NCBI GenBank assembly: GCA_022563255.1
Contig: JADFNS010000001.1
Location: forward strand, 186,001-250,000
Source: Pseudomonadota bacterium
GTDB lineage: Bacteria; Pseudomonadota; Gammaproteobacteria; Steroidobacterales; Woeseiaceae
Length of the DNA: 64,000 nucleotides
Direction of reading: 5' to 3'
Shown: positions 10,666-19,877 of the stretch, one piece after another
How the letters are laid out: each line of letters begins with the position of its first letter
Position numbering within the stretch: position 1 is the first letter of the stretch
Program-made: the position numbers and the translations under genes
Notes under the pieces: generated by a model
What the model was told of the DNA's origin: nothing
What the model saw: the letters and a program-made list of their open reading frames with translations, nothing else
The model's database searches: none

Positions 10666-11689
10666 CGGATCGCACCAGCGTTGATCCACGCAGCGTCACG
10701 CGCTGCAAAAGACTCACCACGCACAACAGCGACGCCAGCCCGAAAGCCAGTCCCAGTGGCAGGAAGTAGTAGGACTTGACCGGTTGAAACCCTGATTCGG
10801 GCTCCTCAACGGGCTCGAGCGCATCCACCAGTTTATAAATGTCCTGCAGACTTGCGGTATCGGTCGCGCGGAAATATCGACCTCCCGTCATTCGCGCGAT
10901 CCGCTTGAGCGTGTCCTCATCGAGGTCGGAGGACGGATTAATGCTGCGACGACCACCGAACAGTGACGATACCTCGAGCTGTTCGGCGCCAATTCCGATC
11001 GTGTAGATTCGCAGGCCGACCTGCCGGGCAAGTTCTGCGGCCTTTGACGGCTCGACCTCGCCAGCCGTATTCGCGCCGTCTGTGAGCAAGACCAAGACCT
11101 GCTCGCCCTGGTCTTTTTCCTGCTCATAAATTCGCCGCACCGCGAGAGTAATGGCATCACCGATCGCTGTTTTTTCGCCGGCGAGACCGATGAACGATTC
11201 CATCAACAGGATATTGACGGTGTCGAGGTCGAACGTCAGCGGCACTTGCAGATAGGCGCGCTCCCCAAACAGAATAAGACCGATGCGATCGCCTTTGCGG
11301 CGAGCGATGAAATCGCTCGCGACGGCCTTGGTCGCGGTCAGGCGATCAACGCGCAACCCACCAAGCTCGAAGTCTTTTTGATTCATGCTGCCGGACAAAT
11401 CGACAGCCAGCATCAGATTGCGGCCGGCAACCGGCACATCAAGTTCGTCGCCGATGCGTTCGGGTCGCGCCGCCGCAACCACGAGCAGCAGCCACGCGAG
11501 CGCTGTCACCCAGAATCGCCAGTTCAAAAGCTGTTCTGCGCCGGCACGATCGCGCAGCGTGGAAAAACTGTCGATGCTCGGTACTCGCAGCCCAGCCTCG
11601 GAAAGCCCCTTCGCCTCCGGCAGCATGCGGCGAATTATCAACGGCAGCGGCAACGCCAGCAAAACCCAGGGCCAGGCAAGAGACCACAT
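10655..11689 (-). CDS. VWA-domain protein (BatA type)
   Basis: 'LAVDLSGSMNQKDF' MIDAS motif, 'LLTDGANTAGEVEP', N- and C-terminal TMs. Confidence 0.88.
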   Translation of the reverse strand: MWSLAWPWVLLALPLPLIIRRMLPEAKGLSEAGLRVPSIDSFSTLRDRAGAEQLLNWRFWVTALAWLLLVVAAARPERIGDELDVPVAGRNLMLAVDLSGSMNQKDFELGGLRVDRLTATKAVASDFIARRKGDRIGLILFGERAYLQVPLTFDLDTVNILLMESFIGLAGEKTAIGDAITLAVRRIYEQEKDQGEQVLVLLTDGANTAGEVEPSKAAELARQVGLRIYTIGIGAEQLEVSSLFGGRRSINPSSDLDEDTLKRIARMTGGRYFRATDTASLQDIYKLVDALEPVEEPESGFQPVKSYYFLPLGLAFGLASLLCVVSLLQRVTLRGSTLVRSDAG

Positions 11690-12180
11690 CAGCGCGTTCC
11701 CCGAACAGGCGTCTCTAGACGCATTTTCACGGCTGCCAGCAAAGCGTTGATATCGATATTGCTCAGGTCGCTTTCGGGGTCGCGATACGGCAGGTGCAAG
11801 AGACTCTTGCCACCTTCAGTATGGAAATACGGCACCGTCAGACCGCGGTCCAGCCACGCCAGCCACGACTCACCGGTCAAGCCGGCAATTTCATTGCGCG
11901 GGGCATAAGCGAGCATGCTGCGACGCAATAGTTCCGAGACCTGCCGACCCAGGACGACGACATCACGATGCGATAAATAGCTCGCCTCGAATGCGGCCAG
12001 TTCACGAATCGCAAAACGGCGCGGCGCAGAGTACTGGCGCGCTCGCCATGCTCGCAACAACAACCAGCCCACTCCCGCAACGCCGAGGACGATGAGCAGC
12101 CACCACACCGGAGCCAGGGGCAGCCAGCCGATCGGCTCGGGCAAGTGCAAATCACGCAGGGGAAGTTCGTTGGGATTCAT
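11689..12180 (-). CDS. DUF4381 domain protein
   Basis: 'LRDLHLPEPIGWLPLAPVWWLL' N-terminal signature; position between DUF58 and VWA genes. Confidence 0.82.
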   Translation of the reverse strand: MNPNELPLRDLHLPEPIGWLPLAPVWWLLIVLGVAGVGWLLLRAWRARQYSAPRRFAIRELAAFEASYLSHRDVVVLGRQVSELLRRSMLAYAPRNEIAGLTGESWLAWLDRGLTVPYFHTEGGKSLLHLPYRDPESDLSNIDINALLAAVKMRLETPVRGTR

Positions 12181-12182
12181 CG

Positions 12183-13133
12183 CTAGTGCGTCCTGCGTCC
12201 CAGGGCGGTTTGTAAAGCGGAAACCGGATCTTCGTCCGTTGACATGGGCATCAGGTGCACGCCGTAGCGCTGACAAAACGCTTCCAGCGCCTGGGCTCTG
12301 CGAACGAACTCACCCTCGTAATCGCGCCTTGCGGCGGTCGAGAACGTCTCTATCGCCAATTCATCGTCCGGCGAGACGATCCGATACCGCCCCGGTGGCG
12401 GCAACTGTCGTTCCAGCGGATCGCTCATAAACACGGCGAGCACTTCATTGTGCCGCGCCACATTGGACAAGGTTGACTGGGCGGATCGCGAAAAACCGAT
12501 GAAATCGCTGATGACGACAACCAGGCTGCCCGGTCGTACAACGCGCCGCAACGCAGTCATGGCCAGCGTCAACGGCTCCGCACCCTCTGCGACGCCACGG
12601 TTGTGCCAGTCCGGATGCTCCGCGAGTTCGTGCATGAAACGCAGTGCTGCCCCGCGGCCAAGACGCGGCCTGAGTTCACGATGGGTCGTGTCCCCGAATA
12701 TCAAACCGCCGAGGCGATCGCCGCGATGATGGGCCGCCCACGACAGCAATGCTGCAGCGCGGCTGGCGTTCACCGACTTGAAGCATCCACGCGTCGCAAA
12801 GTGCATATTCGCTCGCAGATCCACGACGACGAGCACGGGCCGCTCGCGCTCTTCCCGGAACAACTTGGTATAGGCCGTGGTGCTGCGAGCCGTAACGCGC
12901 CAGTCGATGCTGCGCGGATCGTCGCCCGGCTGGTAGGGACGCGATTCGTCGAACTCCATGCCGCGCCCGCGAAAATGCGACACATGGGCTCCGGTTTGCA
13001 GCGATTTTACCCGCAGCACGTCCAGCGCAATGGAGCGCGCGGGAGCATTGAGACGAATCAGCCCGGCCTGACTTACACTGACCGGCGATTCGTTATCGGG
13101 GACGTGATCCAGCCTGTGAACTTGCCGCACCAC
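12183..13133 (-). CDS. DUF58 domain protein
   Basis: 'GRGMEFDESRPYQPGDDPRSIDWRVTAR' DUF58 signature. Confidence 0.9.
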   Translation of the reverse strand: MVRQVHRLDHVPDNESPVSVSQAGLIRLNAPARSIALDVLRVKSLQTGAHVSHFRGRGMEFDESRPYQPGDDPRSIDWRVTARSTTAYTKLFREERERPVLVVVDLRANMHFATRGCFKSVNASRAAALLSWAAHHRGDRLGGLIFGDTTHRELRPRLGRGAALRFMHELAEHPDWHNRGVAEGAEPLTLAMTALRRVVRPGSLVVVISDFIGFSRSAQSTLSNVARHNEVLAVFMSDPLERQLPPPGRYRIVSPDDELAIETFSTAARRDYEGEFVRRAQALEAFCQRYGVHLMPMSTDEDPVSALQTALGRRTH

Positions 13134-14101
13134 TAGGGCACACCAACGCCATCCAGAACTCCCTTGATGATCGAGTTCGCGTCGACACCATCGGCCTCAG
13201 CCTCGAAACTCAGCACCAGCCTGTGACGCAGTACGTCGGGCGCTACAGCCTGAATATCCTCCGGCCCGACGAAATCGCGACCCGCCAGCCAGGCATGTGC
13301 GCGCGACGCGCGGTCGATTCCCATGCTCGCGCGCGGACTGGCGCCGTACAGGACCTGCCCGTCAAGCGCGGGGTTCACGGCGCCGGGATTGCGCGTCGCA
13401 ACGACGACATTGACGATGTACTCCTCGAGTTCGCTTGCGAGATGCAGGTTCAGAACCTCCTGTCGCGCCGCCATGATCGATTCAAGCGACAACAACTGGG
13501 GCGGCTGAAAAGGATCGCGCTCACCCTTTAGCGCCTCGTTGCGATTGAGAACGAGAATGCGCCGCTCATCCTCGATCGTCGGGTAAGTCACCTCGACGTG
13601 CAGCAAGAACCGATCGAGCTGCGCTTCGGGCAGCGGATACGTGCCCTCCTGCTCGATGGGATTTTGCGTTGCCATCACCATGAACAGGTCTTCAAGCGGA
13701 TAGCTTGTCTGACCGACCGTGATTTGCCGCTCTTCCATCGCCTCCAGCAACGCCGACTGAACCTTCGCCGGCGCACGGTTGATTTCATCGGCCAGAATCA
13801 GATTGTGAAACAGCGGACCCTTGCGAAACTCGAAGGTCCCTTCCTGCGGACGGTAGATGTCCGTACCCGTCAGGTCGGCCGGCAACAGATCGGGCGTGAA
13901 CTGCAGGCGGTGAAAATCACCCTCGATGCTCTCGGCCAGCACCTTGATGGCGCGCGTCTTCGCGAGACCCGGCACACCCTCGACGAGCAAGTGTCCGTCA
14001 CACAACAACGCGATCAGCATGCGATTGATCAGATGGGCCTGACCGATGATCAGCCTGCTCGCGTGAGCTTCAAGTTTTTGGAATTGTTCTGCGACGCTCA
14101 T
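13133..14101 (-). CDS. MoxR-family AAA+ ATPase
   Basis: 'LVEGVPGLAKTRAIK' Walker A, 'LILADEINRAPAKVQSALLEAMEERQIT' Walker B region, 'MATQNPIEQEGTYPLPEAQLDRF'. Confidence 0.95.
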   Translation of the reverse strand: MSVAEQFQKLEAHASRLIIGQAHLINRMLIALLCDGHLLVEGVPGLAKTRAIKVLAESIEGDFHRLQFTPDLLPADLTGTDIYRPQEGTFEFRKGPLFHNLILADEINRAPAKVQSALLEAMEERQITVGQTSYPLEDLFMVMATQNPIEQEGTYPLPEAQLDRFLLHVEVTYPTIEDERRILVLNRNEALKGERDPFQPPQLLSLESIMAARQEVLNLHLASELEEYIVNVVVATRNPGAVNPALDGQVLYGASPRASMGIDRASRAHAWLAGRDFVGPEDIQAVAPDVLRHRLVLSFEAEADGVDANSIIKGVLDGVGVP

Positions 14102-14176
14102 TAATCACTCCGAAGTATGGGGCGGCATGCCATTCTAAAGATGATGCGTTGACAGGCCAACCGGTCGCAGCGATTT

Positions 14177-14800
14177 TTGCTCAATTTCCGGCTCAGTTCA
14201 GTAGTATTAGCCCAGATTTTGACCACACCGGTACCCCAAGCGTTGCAAGCACATGACAGATTAAAATCCGCCGGGCTGAAATTCGCCCTGCTAGGCCTGT
14301 GTCTTTGCCCCATTGCCGGCGTCTGCGAACCGGCTCCGCAAGCACCGGCGTCCGGTTGCGGCGACGATGGCGGCATGAGGACCTCGTTATTTGGCAGCAT
14401 CGAGGCCGACGTGAACTGGTCCCGCACGGATATGGAGTGCGAAAGCATGCTGCGACCGAACGACAATGGCATCAGGCTGCGATTCAGCGGCGACGTTGCC
14501 GGGGAGCGCCTTGCCATCATTATCGCGATGCCGGACCTCGCGCCCGGCAAGGCCGCAAGCGCGACGCCCAGCAACGTGACGGCGACGGTAGAAGGCAGCG
14601 GACGATTTTTTAGCACGCCAGGCCTCGACTCGTGCTGGACCGACATTGACGCTCAAATTCCCTTTCCCGAAGACCCCGATCGCTACGTCATCAGCGGCAC
14701 ACTGTATTGTGTTTCGCCCCTGGGCGAGCTCAATGGCAACGCGGCTGTTTCCATTCCCGAATTGTGGTTTTCCAGCGTTGTTGACTGGAGTCGAAAATGA
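14177..14800 (+). CDS. Hypothetical protein, probably exported
   Basis: ORF in the gap between the Bat operon and the DUF192 gene, with hydrophobic N-terminal segment; overlaps the next gene by 4 nt. Confidence 0.55.
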   Translation: MLNFRLSSVVLAQILTTPVPQALQAHDRLKSAGLKFALLGLCLCPIAGVCEPAPQAPASGCGDDGGMRTSLFGSIEADVNWSRTDMECESMLRPNDNGIRLRFSGDVAGERLAIIIAMPDLAPGKAASATPSNVTATVEGSGRFFSTPGLDSCWTDIDAQIPFPEDPDRYVISGTLYCVSPLGELNGNAAVSIPELWFSSVVDWSRK

Positions 14801-15303
14801 CACGCTTTCTGCCCACCGCCATCATTACCTGCACCGCGTTTTTCAGTTTTCCAGCCTGCAGCGCGCCGACCGAGACAAACACGGCCGCCATAGCCGGACT
14901 GGACGACAAGTTCGAACGCGATACCCTGATAATCGAATCAGACGACGGCACCCGGCACAGACTCGATATTTACCTCGCGGTTGACTTTGAGCAACATCGT
15001 CGCGGACTCATGTTCGTTCGCAGTATGCCGGCAAACACTGGCATGTTGTTCGTCTACGCAGAGCCCGACGTGCATTCCATGTGGATGAAAAATACCTATA
15101 TGTCACTCGACCTGGTGTTCGCCCGCAGCGATGGCACGATTTCATCTGTCATTCACGACACCCAGCCGATGTCACTCACGCCCCGGGGTTCCGAGGAACC
15201 CGTCAGCTTTGTGCTGGAACTCAATGCCGGGACAGCGCGGCGCCTGAATATCGGCCGCCGCAGCCGTATTATCTGGGAACGAAATGATAGCAGTGACCAG
15301 TAA
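14797..15303 (+). CDS. DUF192 domain protein, secreted
   Basis: Signal peptide; 'HRRGLMFVRSMPANTGMLFVYAEPDVHSMWMKNTYMSLDLVFARSDGTI'. Confidence 0.88.
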   Translation: MTRFLPTAIITCTAFFSFPACSAPTETNTAAIAGLDDKFERDTLIIESDDGTRHRLDIYLAVDFEQHRRGLMFVRSMPANTGMLFVYAEPDVHSMWMKNTYMSLDLVFARSDGTISSVIHDTQPMSLTPRGSEEPVSFVLELNAGTARRLNIGRRSRIIWERNDSSDQ

Positions 15304-15333
15304 CAAGAAAATCGTCGCGGTACTAGCGTAACC

Positions 15334-16551
15334 TTATCCAGCTTGCAGCGTGGCGGCAATTGAATCGGCCAGGTAGCTGACATTTGCCGGTGTTACGCCC
15401 GCGATATTGATGCGGCTCGAGTCAACCATATACACGCCAAAGTCTTTCTTCAGTCGCACAACCTGGTCCGGAGATATTCCCAGAAAACAAAACATGCCGG
15501 TGGCCCGCAGCAGGTGCGAGAAATCGTGGTCCGGGGCTTTCTGCGCAAGCGCCTCGGTAAGCAAAACTCGCATGCTGCGCAACCGCTCGCGCATCGCGGT
15601 GAGTTCGACCACCCAGGCGCTGCGTAGCTCGTCGTCGTTGAGAATGATGCTGACCACCGCTGCACCGTGATCCGGCGGCACCGAATAGATCGTGCGCACG
15701 ACATTATTGACCTGACTATTGACGACCGCCGCCGTCTTGCCGTCCGCCGCCAGCAACGACAGCGTTCCGACCCGATCACGGTACAAACCAAAATTCTTCG
15801 AGCAAGAACTCGAGACCATCATCTCCGGCACACGCTCAGCCATGTGCCGCAGCGCATAGGCGTCCGCGTCCAGATCCGTGGCGAAACCCTGGTAGGCCAT
15901 ATCGATGAACGGAATCAATTCCCGTTCCTCGATGACATCAGTGATCGCCTGCCATTGTTCTACCGATGGATCCAGTCCGGACGGATTGTGACAACAGGCG
16001 TGCAACAAAACGACATCGCCCATTGGCGCACTCCGCAGCGCGTCCAGCATCTCATCGATCCTGATGACTTTATTTTTTGCGTCGTAGTAAGGATATGGCT
16101 GCAGATCCAGGCCCGCGCCTGCGAGCAACGGCGGGTGATTGGCCCAGGTTGGCTCACTGACCCAGACGCTCGCGCCTGGACGCGCACGCAGCAACAGACT
16201 CGCGGCCACCCGCAAAGAACCGGAGCCGCCGGGCGTCTGAATCGTCGTTAGTCTGTCGGTATCGCCCGCAGCACCAAAATTCAGGGCTTGCATGGCCGCG
16301 TTGAAATCTGCCGCGCCCGCCGTACCGATGTACGACTTGCTGTCCTGCGAATCCAGCAACATCTGCTCCGCACGCTTTACGACATCGAGTACTGGCGTTA
16401 CACCCTGTTCGTTACGGTAGACGCCCACGCCAAGATCGATCTTCTCCGGACGAGGATCGTTCTTGTGTTCGGCGATCAATCCGAGGATGGCGTCCGCGGT
16501 CGCGGACTGTAGTGATTCAAACAAGCTTTTTCTCCGCTGGCAGCCCGGCAT
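15334..16551 (-). CDS. Aromatic/aspartate aminotransferase, class I PLP-dependent
   Basis: 'DLGVGVYRNEQGVTPVLDVVKRAE', 'HACCHNPSGLDP', 'SSSCSKNFGLYRDRVG'. Confidence 0.92.
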   Translation of the reverse strand: MPGCQRRKSLFESLQSATADAILGLIAEHKNDPRPEKIDLGVGVYRNEQGVTPVLDVVKRAEQMLLDSQDSKSYIGTAGAADFNAAMQALNFGAAGDTDRLTTIQTPGGSGSLRVAASLLLRARPGASVWVSEPTWANHPPLLAGAGLDLQPYPYYDAKNKVIRIDEMLDALRSAPMGDVVLLHACCHNPSGLDPSVEQWQAITDVIEERELIPFIDMAYQGFATDLDADAYALRHMAERVPEMMVSSSCSKNFGLYRDRVGTLSLLAADGKTAAVVNSQVNNVVRTIYSVPPDHGAAVVSIILNDDELRSAWVVELTAMRERLRSMRVLLTEALAQKAPDHDFSHLLRATGMFCFLGISPDQVVRLKKDFGVYMVDSSRINIAGVTPANVSYLADSIAATLQAG

Positions 16552-16560
16552 TGTACACGC

Positions 16561-16588
16561 AAAAACGCCGACTCAATGGTCGGCGTTT
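16561..16588 (-). terminator. Intrinsic terminator for the HiPIP gene
   Basis: ACGCCGAC-TCAATG-GTCGGCGT stem with T tract on the minus strand (aaaaa at 16561 on plus). Confidence 0.75.
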
Positions 16589-16612
16589 CGACATACAGCC
16601 TGCACCCTTCGC

Positions 16613-16936
16613 TCAGGCTTTCGGCTGCCAGACTGAACACCAGCCCCCTGCGGCAACCGCCTTGCCCGGGAAAATCTGGCAGGGTCGCCATGCATCTCCC
16701 TCGATACCCTGGATCAGGTCACAGTTGGCGCAGTCTTGGTCTGTGGCCGGGTTGTTCCGGGTTGCAGGATCAACTGTGGACGCATCGTGCGTGTATTTCA
16801 TCGCCTGCGCCATCAGATCATCCAAGGTCAGGTGCGGCAATTCGCTGGCCAGCGCTTCCCGGCTCGGCTGCATGAAATAACCGGCAGCTGCTGCGGCCGA
16901 CAGCTGCATAAACTTACGGCGTGCAATCTTGTTCAA
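16613..16936 (-). CDS. High-potential iron-sulfur protein (HiPIP) with Tat-type signal
   Basis: 'RRKFMQLSAAAAAGYF' leader; 'DCANCDLIQG…WRPCQIFPGKAVAAGGWCSVW' four-Cys HiPIP pattern. Confidence 0.9.
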   Translation of the reverse strand: MNKIARRKFMQLSAAAAAGYFMQPSREALASELPHLTLDDLMAQAMKYTHDASTVDPATRNNPATDQDCANCDLIQGIEGDAWRPCQIFPGKAVAAGGWCSVWQPKA

Positions 16937-16997
16937 CGGAATCTCCTAATGCATATGTGTGAACTGGTGAGCATTCTAACTGAGTTTCCTGAACGTT

Positions 16998-17015
16998 GGC
17001 ATAACGGATTATGCC
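16998..17015. promoter_or_regulatory. Perfect inverted repeat GGCATAA-CGGA-TTATGCC upstream of fdhD relic (candidate operator)
   Basis: Direct reading of sequence; LysR-like T-N11-A geometry. Confidence 0.5.
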
Positions 17016-17067
17016 TACCGCACCGCTGCGATATACTGCGTGACCCTACTTTGAGTTCGATGTCGAA

Positions 17068-17373
17068 ATGGTCGCCAGCAGCCTTGCGTTCAACATCAGA
17101 AGAATCAGTGGCGACTCCGCACAGTCTCCTGACGACAGAGTCGCAGTTGAGGAACCACTTGAAATTCAGCTGGGATATTCGACGCCGGCAGGTCGTACCG
17201 CGACCAGCATATCCATTACGATGCGCACGCCGGGCGATAACGCCGAACTCGCGACCGGATTTCTGTATTCAGAATCCATCATCAGACAGGCGCAGGAATT
17301 TAACGTCTCGTTGATCGGTTTTCTGCGCGGCGATACTTTCAATATTTACGCTGGTGAGGATCGCATCACCTGA
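17068..17373 (+). pseudogene. fdhD: Formate dehydrogenase accessory protein FdhD with internal in-frame deletion (N- and C-terminal ends joined)
   Basis: N-terminal 'VAVEEPLEIQLGY…ISITMRTPGDNAELATGFLYSESIIR' is FdhD-like; C-terminal 'FNVSLIGFLRGDTFNIYAGEDRI' matches the FdhD C-terminal end; only 101 aa versus a typical ~270+ aa; central Cys-containing segment missing. Confidence 0.75.
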
Positions 17374-17840
17374 TGGCCAAAATCGATAACAAGACAACGA
17401 GCAAAATAGTCGTGCAGTATGGCGCGAAGCCCGAACTGCTGGTGCAAATTCTGCAGACCATCGTGATGCGCTTTGGCTGGATTCCAGAGGATACGATCCG
17501 CCAGCTGGCGGACGAGCTCAATTTGTCCCGTGCCGACGTACACGGTGTGGTGCAGTACTACCAGGATTTCAGAACCGAGGAACCGGGAAAACACATCGTC
17601 AAGATCTGCCAGGCAGAGGCCTGCCAGGCGATGGGCAGTCGCGCACTGACCGACCATGCGGAGAAAACACTGGCGATGAACCTGCACGACACCAAAGACG
17701 ACATCACGCTCGAACCAGTCTATTGCCTGGGCAACTGCGCCTGCTCTCCGGCGGTCATGGTCAACGGCAGGACCTATGGTCGAGTCGATGCGGCGCGCTT
17801 CGACGAGCTTCTGGCCGGTATGCGAAGTGCAACCCCATGA
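17373..17840 (+). CDS. fdsG: NAD-dependent formate dehydrogenase gamma subunit (NuoE-like [2Fe-2S] protein)
   Basis: 'KICQAEACQAMG…LEPVYCLGNCACSPAVMVNG' thioredoxin-like 2Fe-2S ligands; start overlaps the fdhD stop. Confidence 0.88.
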   Translation: MAKIDNKTTSKIVVQYGAKPELLVQILQTIVMRFGWIPEDTIRQLADELNLSRADVHGVVQYYQDFRTEEPGKHIVKICQAEACQAMGSRALTDHAEKTLAMNLHDTKDDITLEPVYCLGNCACSPAVMVNGRTYGRVDAARFDELLAGMRSATP

Positions 17841-19127
17841 CGCGCACGAAGATGTATGTGCCGCGAGAAACCGCTGCGGTCTCAGTCGGCGCCGATGATG
17901 TCGCGCTGGCAATCGCGCGCCTCGCAAAGAAAACCGGCGTCGACATCGAACTCATTCGCAATGGCTCCTGGGGTGCGTCCTGGCTGGAACCACTGGTCGA
18001 AGTGGAAGTGGACGGCGTGCGTATCACGTACGGCAACGTGTCGGCAACCGATATTCAAAGCATGTTCGAAGCCGGTTTTGTAACCGGCGGCAAGCACGAA
18101 CGGCGTTTGGGCCCGATCAACGAGATTCCTTATCTCATCAATCAGGATCGCTGGACGTTCTGGCGCTGCGGGCTGATCAACCCGTTATCGATCGAAGACT
18201 TCGAACTGCATCAGGGATTTAAGGCATTGACCAAGGTGATCGCGGACGGCGCAGAAGCCGTACTCGATGCAGTAACCGATTCCGGGCTACGTGGCCGGGG
18301 CGGCGCCGGATTACCGACTGGCATCAAGTGGCGTACCGTGGCAGATACCGAAGCCGATCAAAAGTACATCGCCTGCAATGCAGACGAAGGCGACAGCGGC
18401 ACCTTTTCGGATCGCATTCTGATGGAAGGGGATCCGTTCGGACTGCTCGAGAGCATGGCTATCGCGGGTTTCGCCGTCGGCGCCAGTAAAGGTTATATCT
18501 ACCTGCGCTCGGAATACCCGCTCGCCCACTCGATTCTTTCCCGGGCCATTGAAGCGGCGCGCAATGCCGGTTGGCTCGGCAATAATATTCAGGGCAGCGG
18601 CTTCGCATTCGACATTGAATTGCATCTGGGCGCCGGTTCCTACGTTTGTGGCGAGGAGACGGCGATGCTGGAAAGTCTCGAAGGCAAAAAGGGCATCGAT
18701 CGCTACAAGCTGCCGTTGCCAGCACACGCCGGCCTGTTCGGCAAACCCACCGTCGTCAATAACGTCGTTACGCTGGCGTCCGTACCCAACATCATCAATC
18801 TCGGTGGCGAGCGCTACGCAGGCATGGGCGTCAATCGCTCCAAGGGTACGCTCGCGTTTCAGCTTGCGGGCAATATCAAGCGCGGCGGTCTGGTCGAAAA
18901 ATCCTTCGGCATCACATTGCGCGAGCTCATTGAGGATTTTGGCGGCGGGACCGCCAGCGGTCGTCCGGTAAAAGCCGTACAGGTTGGCGGACCGCTGAGC
19001 GCCTATCTGCCGGCCGATCAACTCGATACGCCCATGGACTACGAGGCTTTCGTCGAGATCGACGCGATGATTGGCCACGGCGGCATCGTGGTATTCGATG
19101 ACACCGCCAACATGGCGCAATTAGTGC
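17837..19127 (+). pseudogene. fdsB: NAD-dependent formate dehydrogenase beta subunit (NuoF-like), C-terminally truncated by deletion
   Basis: NuoF motifs 'GLRGRGGAGLPTGIKW', 'CNADEGDSGTFSDR', 'GAGSYVCGEETAMLESLEG'; homology stops at 'DDTANMAQ', before the expected 'ESCGKCTPCR' 4Fe-4S motif. Confidence 0.82.
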
Positions 19128-19495
19128 GTCGATCTCGACGAAAGCTCCGCACAAATCATGGATGAGATCGCGGAACTGACACCGACTTTTAGCAACGTCA
19201 GCTTCAAGTTTCTCGATGAAGTGGGCAGCGTGCAATGGCCGTGTAACGAGAGCGCCCCGATGGGTACGCCGATTATGCATATCGATCACTTCGTGCGCGG
19301 CAAAGGCCTGTTTATTGAAACCGACTACGAACCGACCGAAGAGAAAACCAATCGCAAGTTCCCGATGCTGCTGACGACGGGCCGGAGTACAAAGTGACTG
19401 CCGTGCAGATCGCGCCGGCATCGCATCGCTCAAGCTGGCAGGACGGCTTCGCGAAGCGTGCCGAGCGGCAGGGAAAAATAGCCGAGCCAGCCTAG
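19125..19495 (+). pseudogene. fdsA: Remnants of formate dehydrogenase alpha subunit: an internal piece plus the extreme C-terminus in another frame
   Basis: 'VDLDESSAQIMDEIAELTPTFSNVSFKFLDEVGSVQWPCNESAPMGTPIMHIDHFVRGKGLFIETDYEPTEEKTNRKFPMLLTTGR' then, frame-shifted, 'PEYKVTAVQIAPASHRSSWQDGFAKRAERQ…*' (19382-19495). Confidence 0.78.
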
Positions 19496-19794
19496 CCTTT
19501 CTCTTCGTCGAACAGCCAGTCATCGATGGGTTTTTTCAGGTATTTTGGAAACGCCATGAACCCGGCGCACAGGGCGATCAGACCCCAGGGCGGCATCAGT
19601 TGCACGAAATATACCGGCCAGATCAACGCATTCAGCGTGTTCTTGAACGAATCGATTATAAAATTCAATACGAATTCAAAGACCTGACCGTCGAGCACCA
19701 GGCTAAATTGTTTCGCATCTTCGACGACGGAGCCGAGCTCAAGCACGATGAACGTTATTGCGAAGCCCAGGGCATACAGCCCGCCACCGCGCAT
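19492..19794 (-). CDS. Hypothetical small membrane protein
   Basis: ORF with two hydrophobic segments, convergent with the fdsA remnant. Confidence 0.5.
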   Translation of the reverse strand: MRGGGLYALGFAITFIVLELGSVVEDAKQFSLVLDGQVFEFVLNFIIDSFKNTLNALIWPVYFVQLMPPWGLIALCAGFMAFPKYLKKPIDDWLFDEEKG

Positions 19795-19877
19795 GTCCCA
19801 TATTTTTCGAAACCAGCGCCGGAACCGATGGTGCGACTTGGCAGGAAGCCTGCGCGCTTCCTCGCCAATGCGCCTGC

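Noticed and set aside
17068-19495. Interpretation as a novel minimal formate dehydrogenase
   Set aside because: The catalytic Mo/W subunit is almost entirely missing and the FdsA pieces are frame-broken, so decay is the simpler reading.
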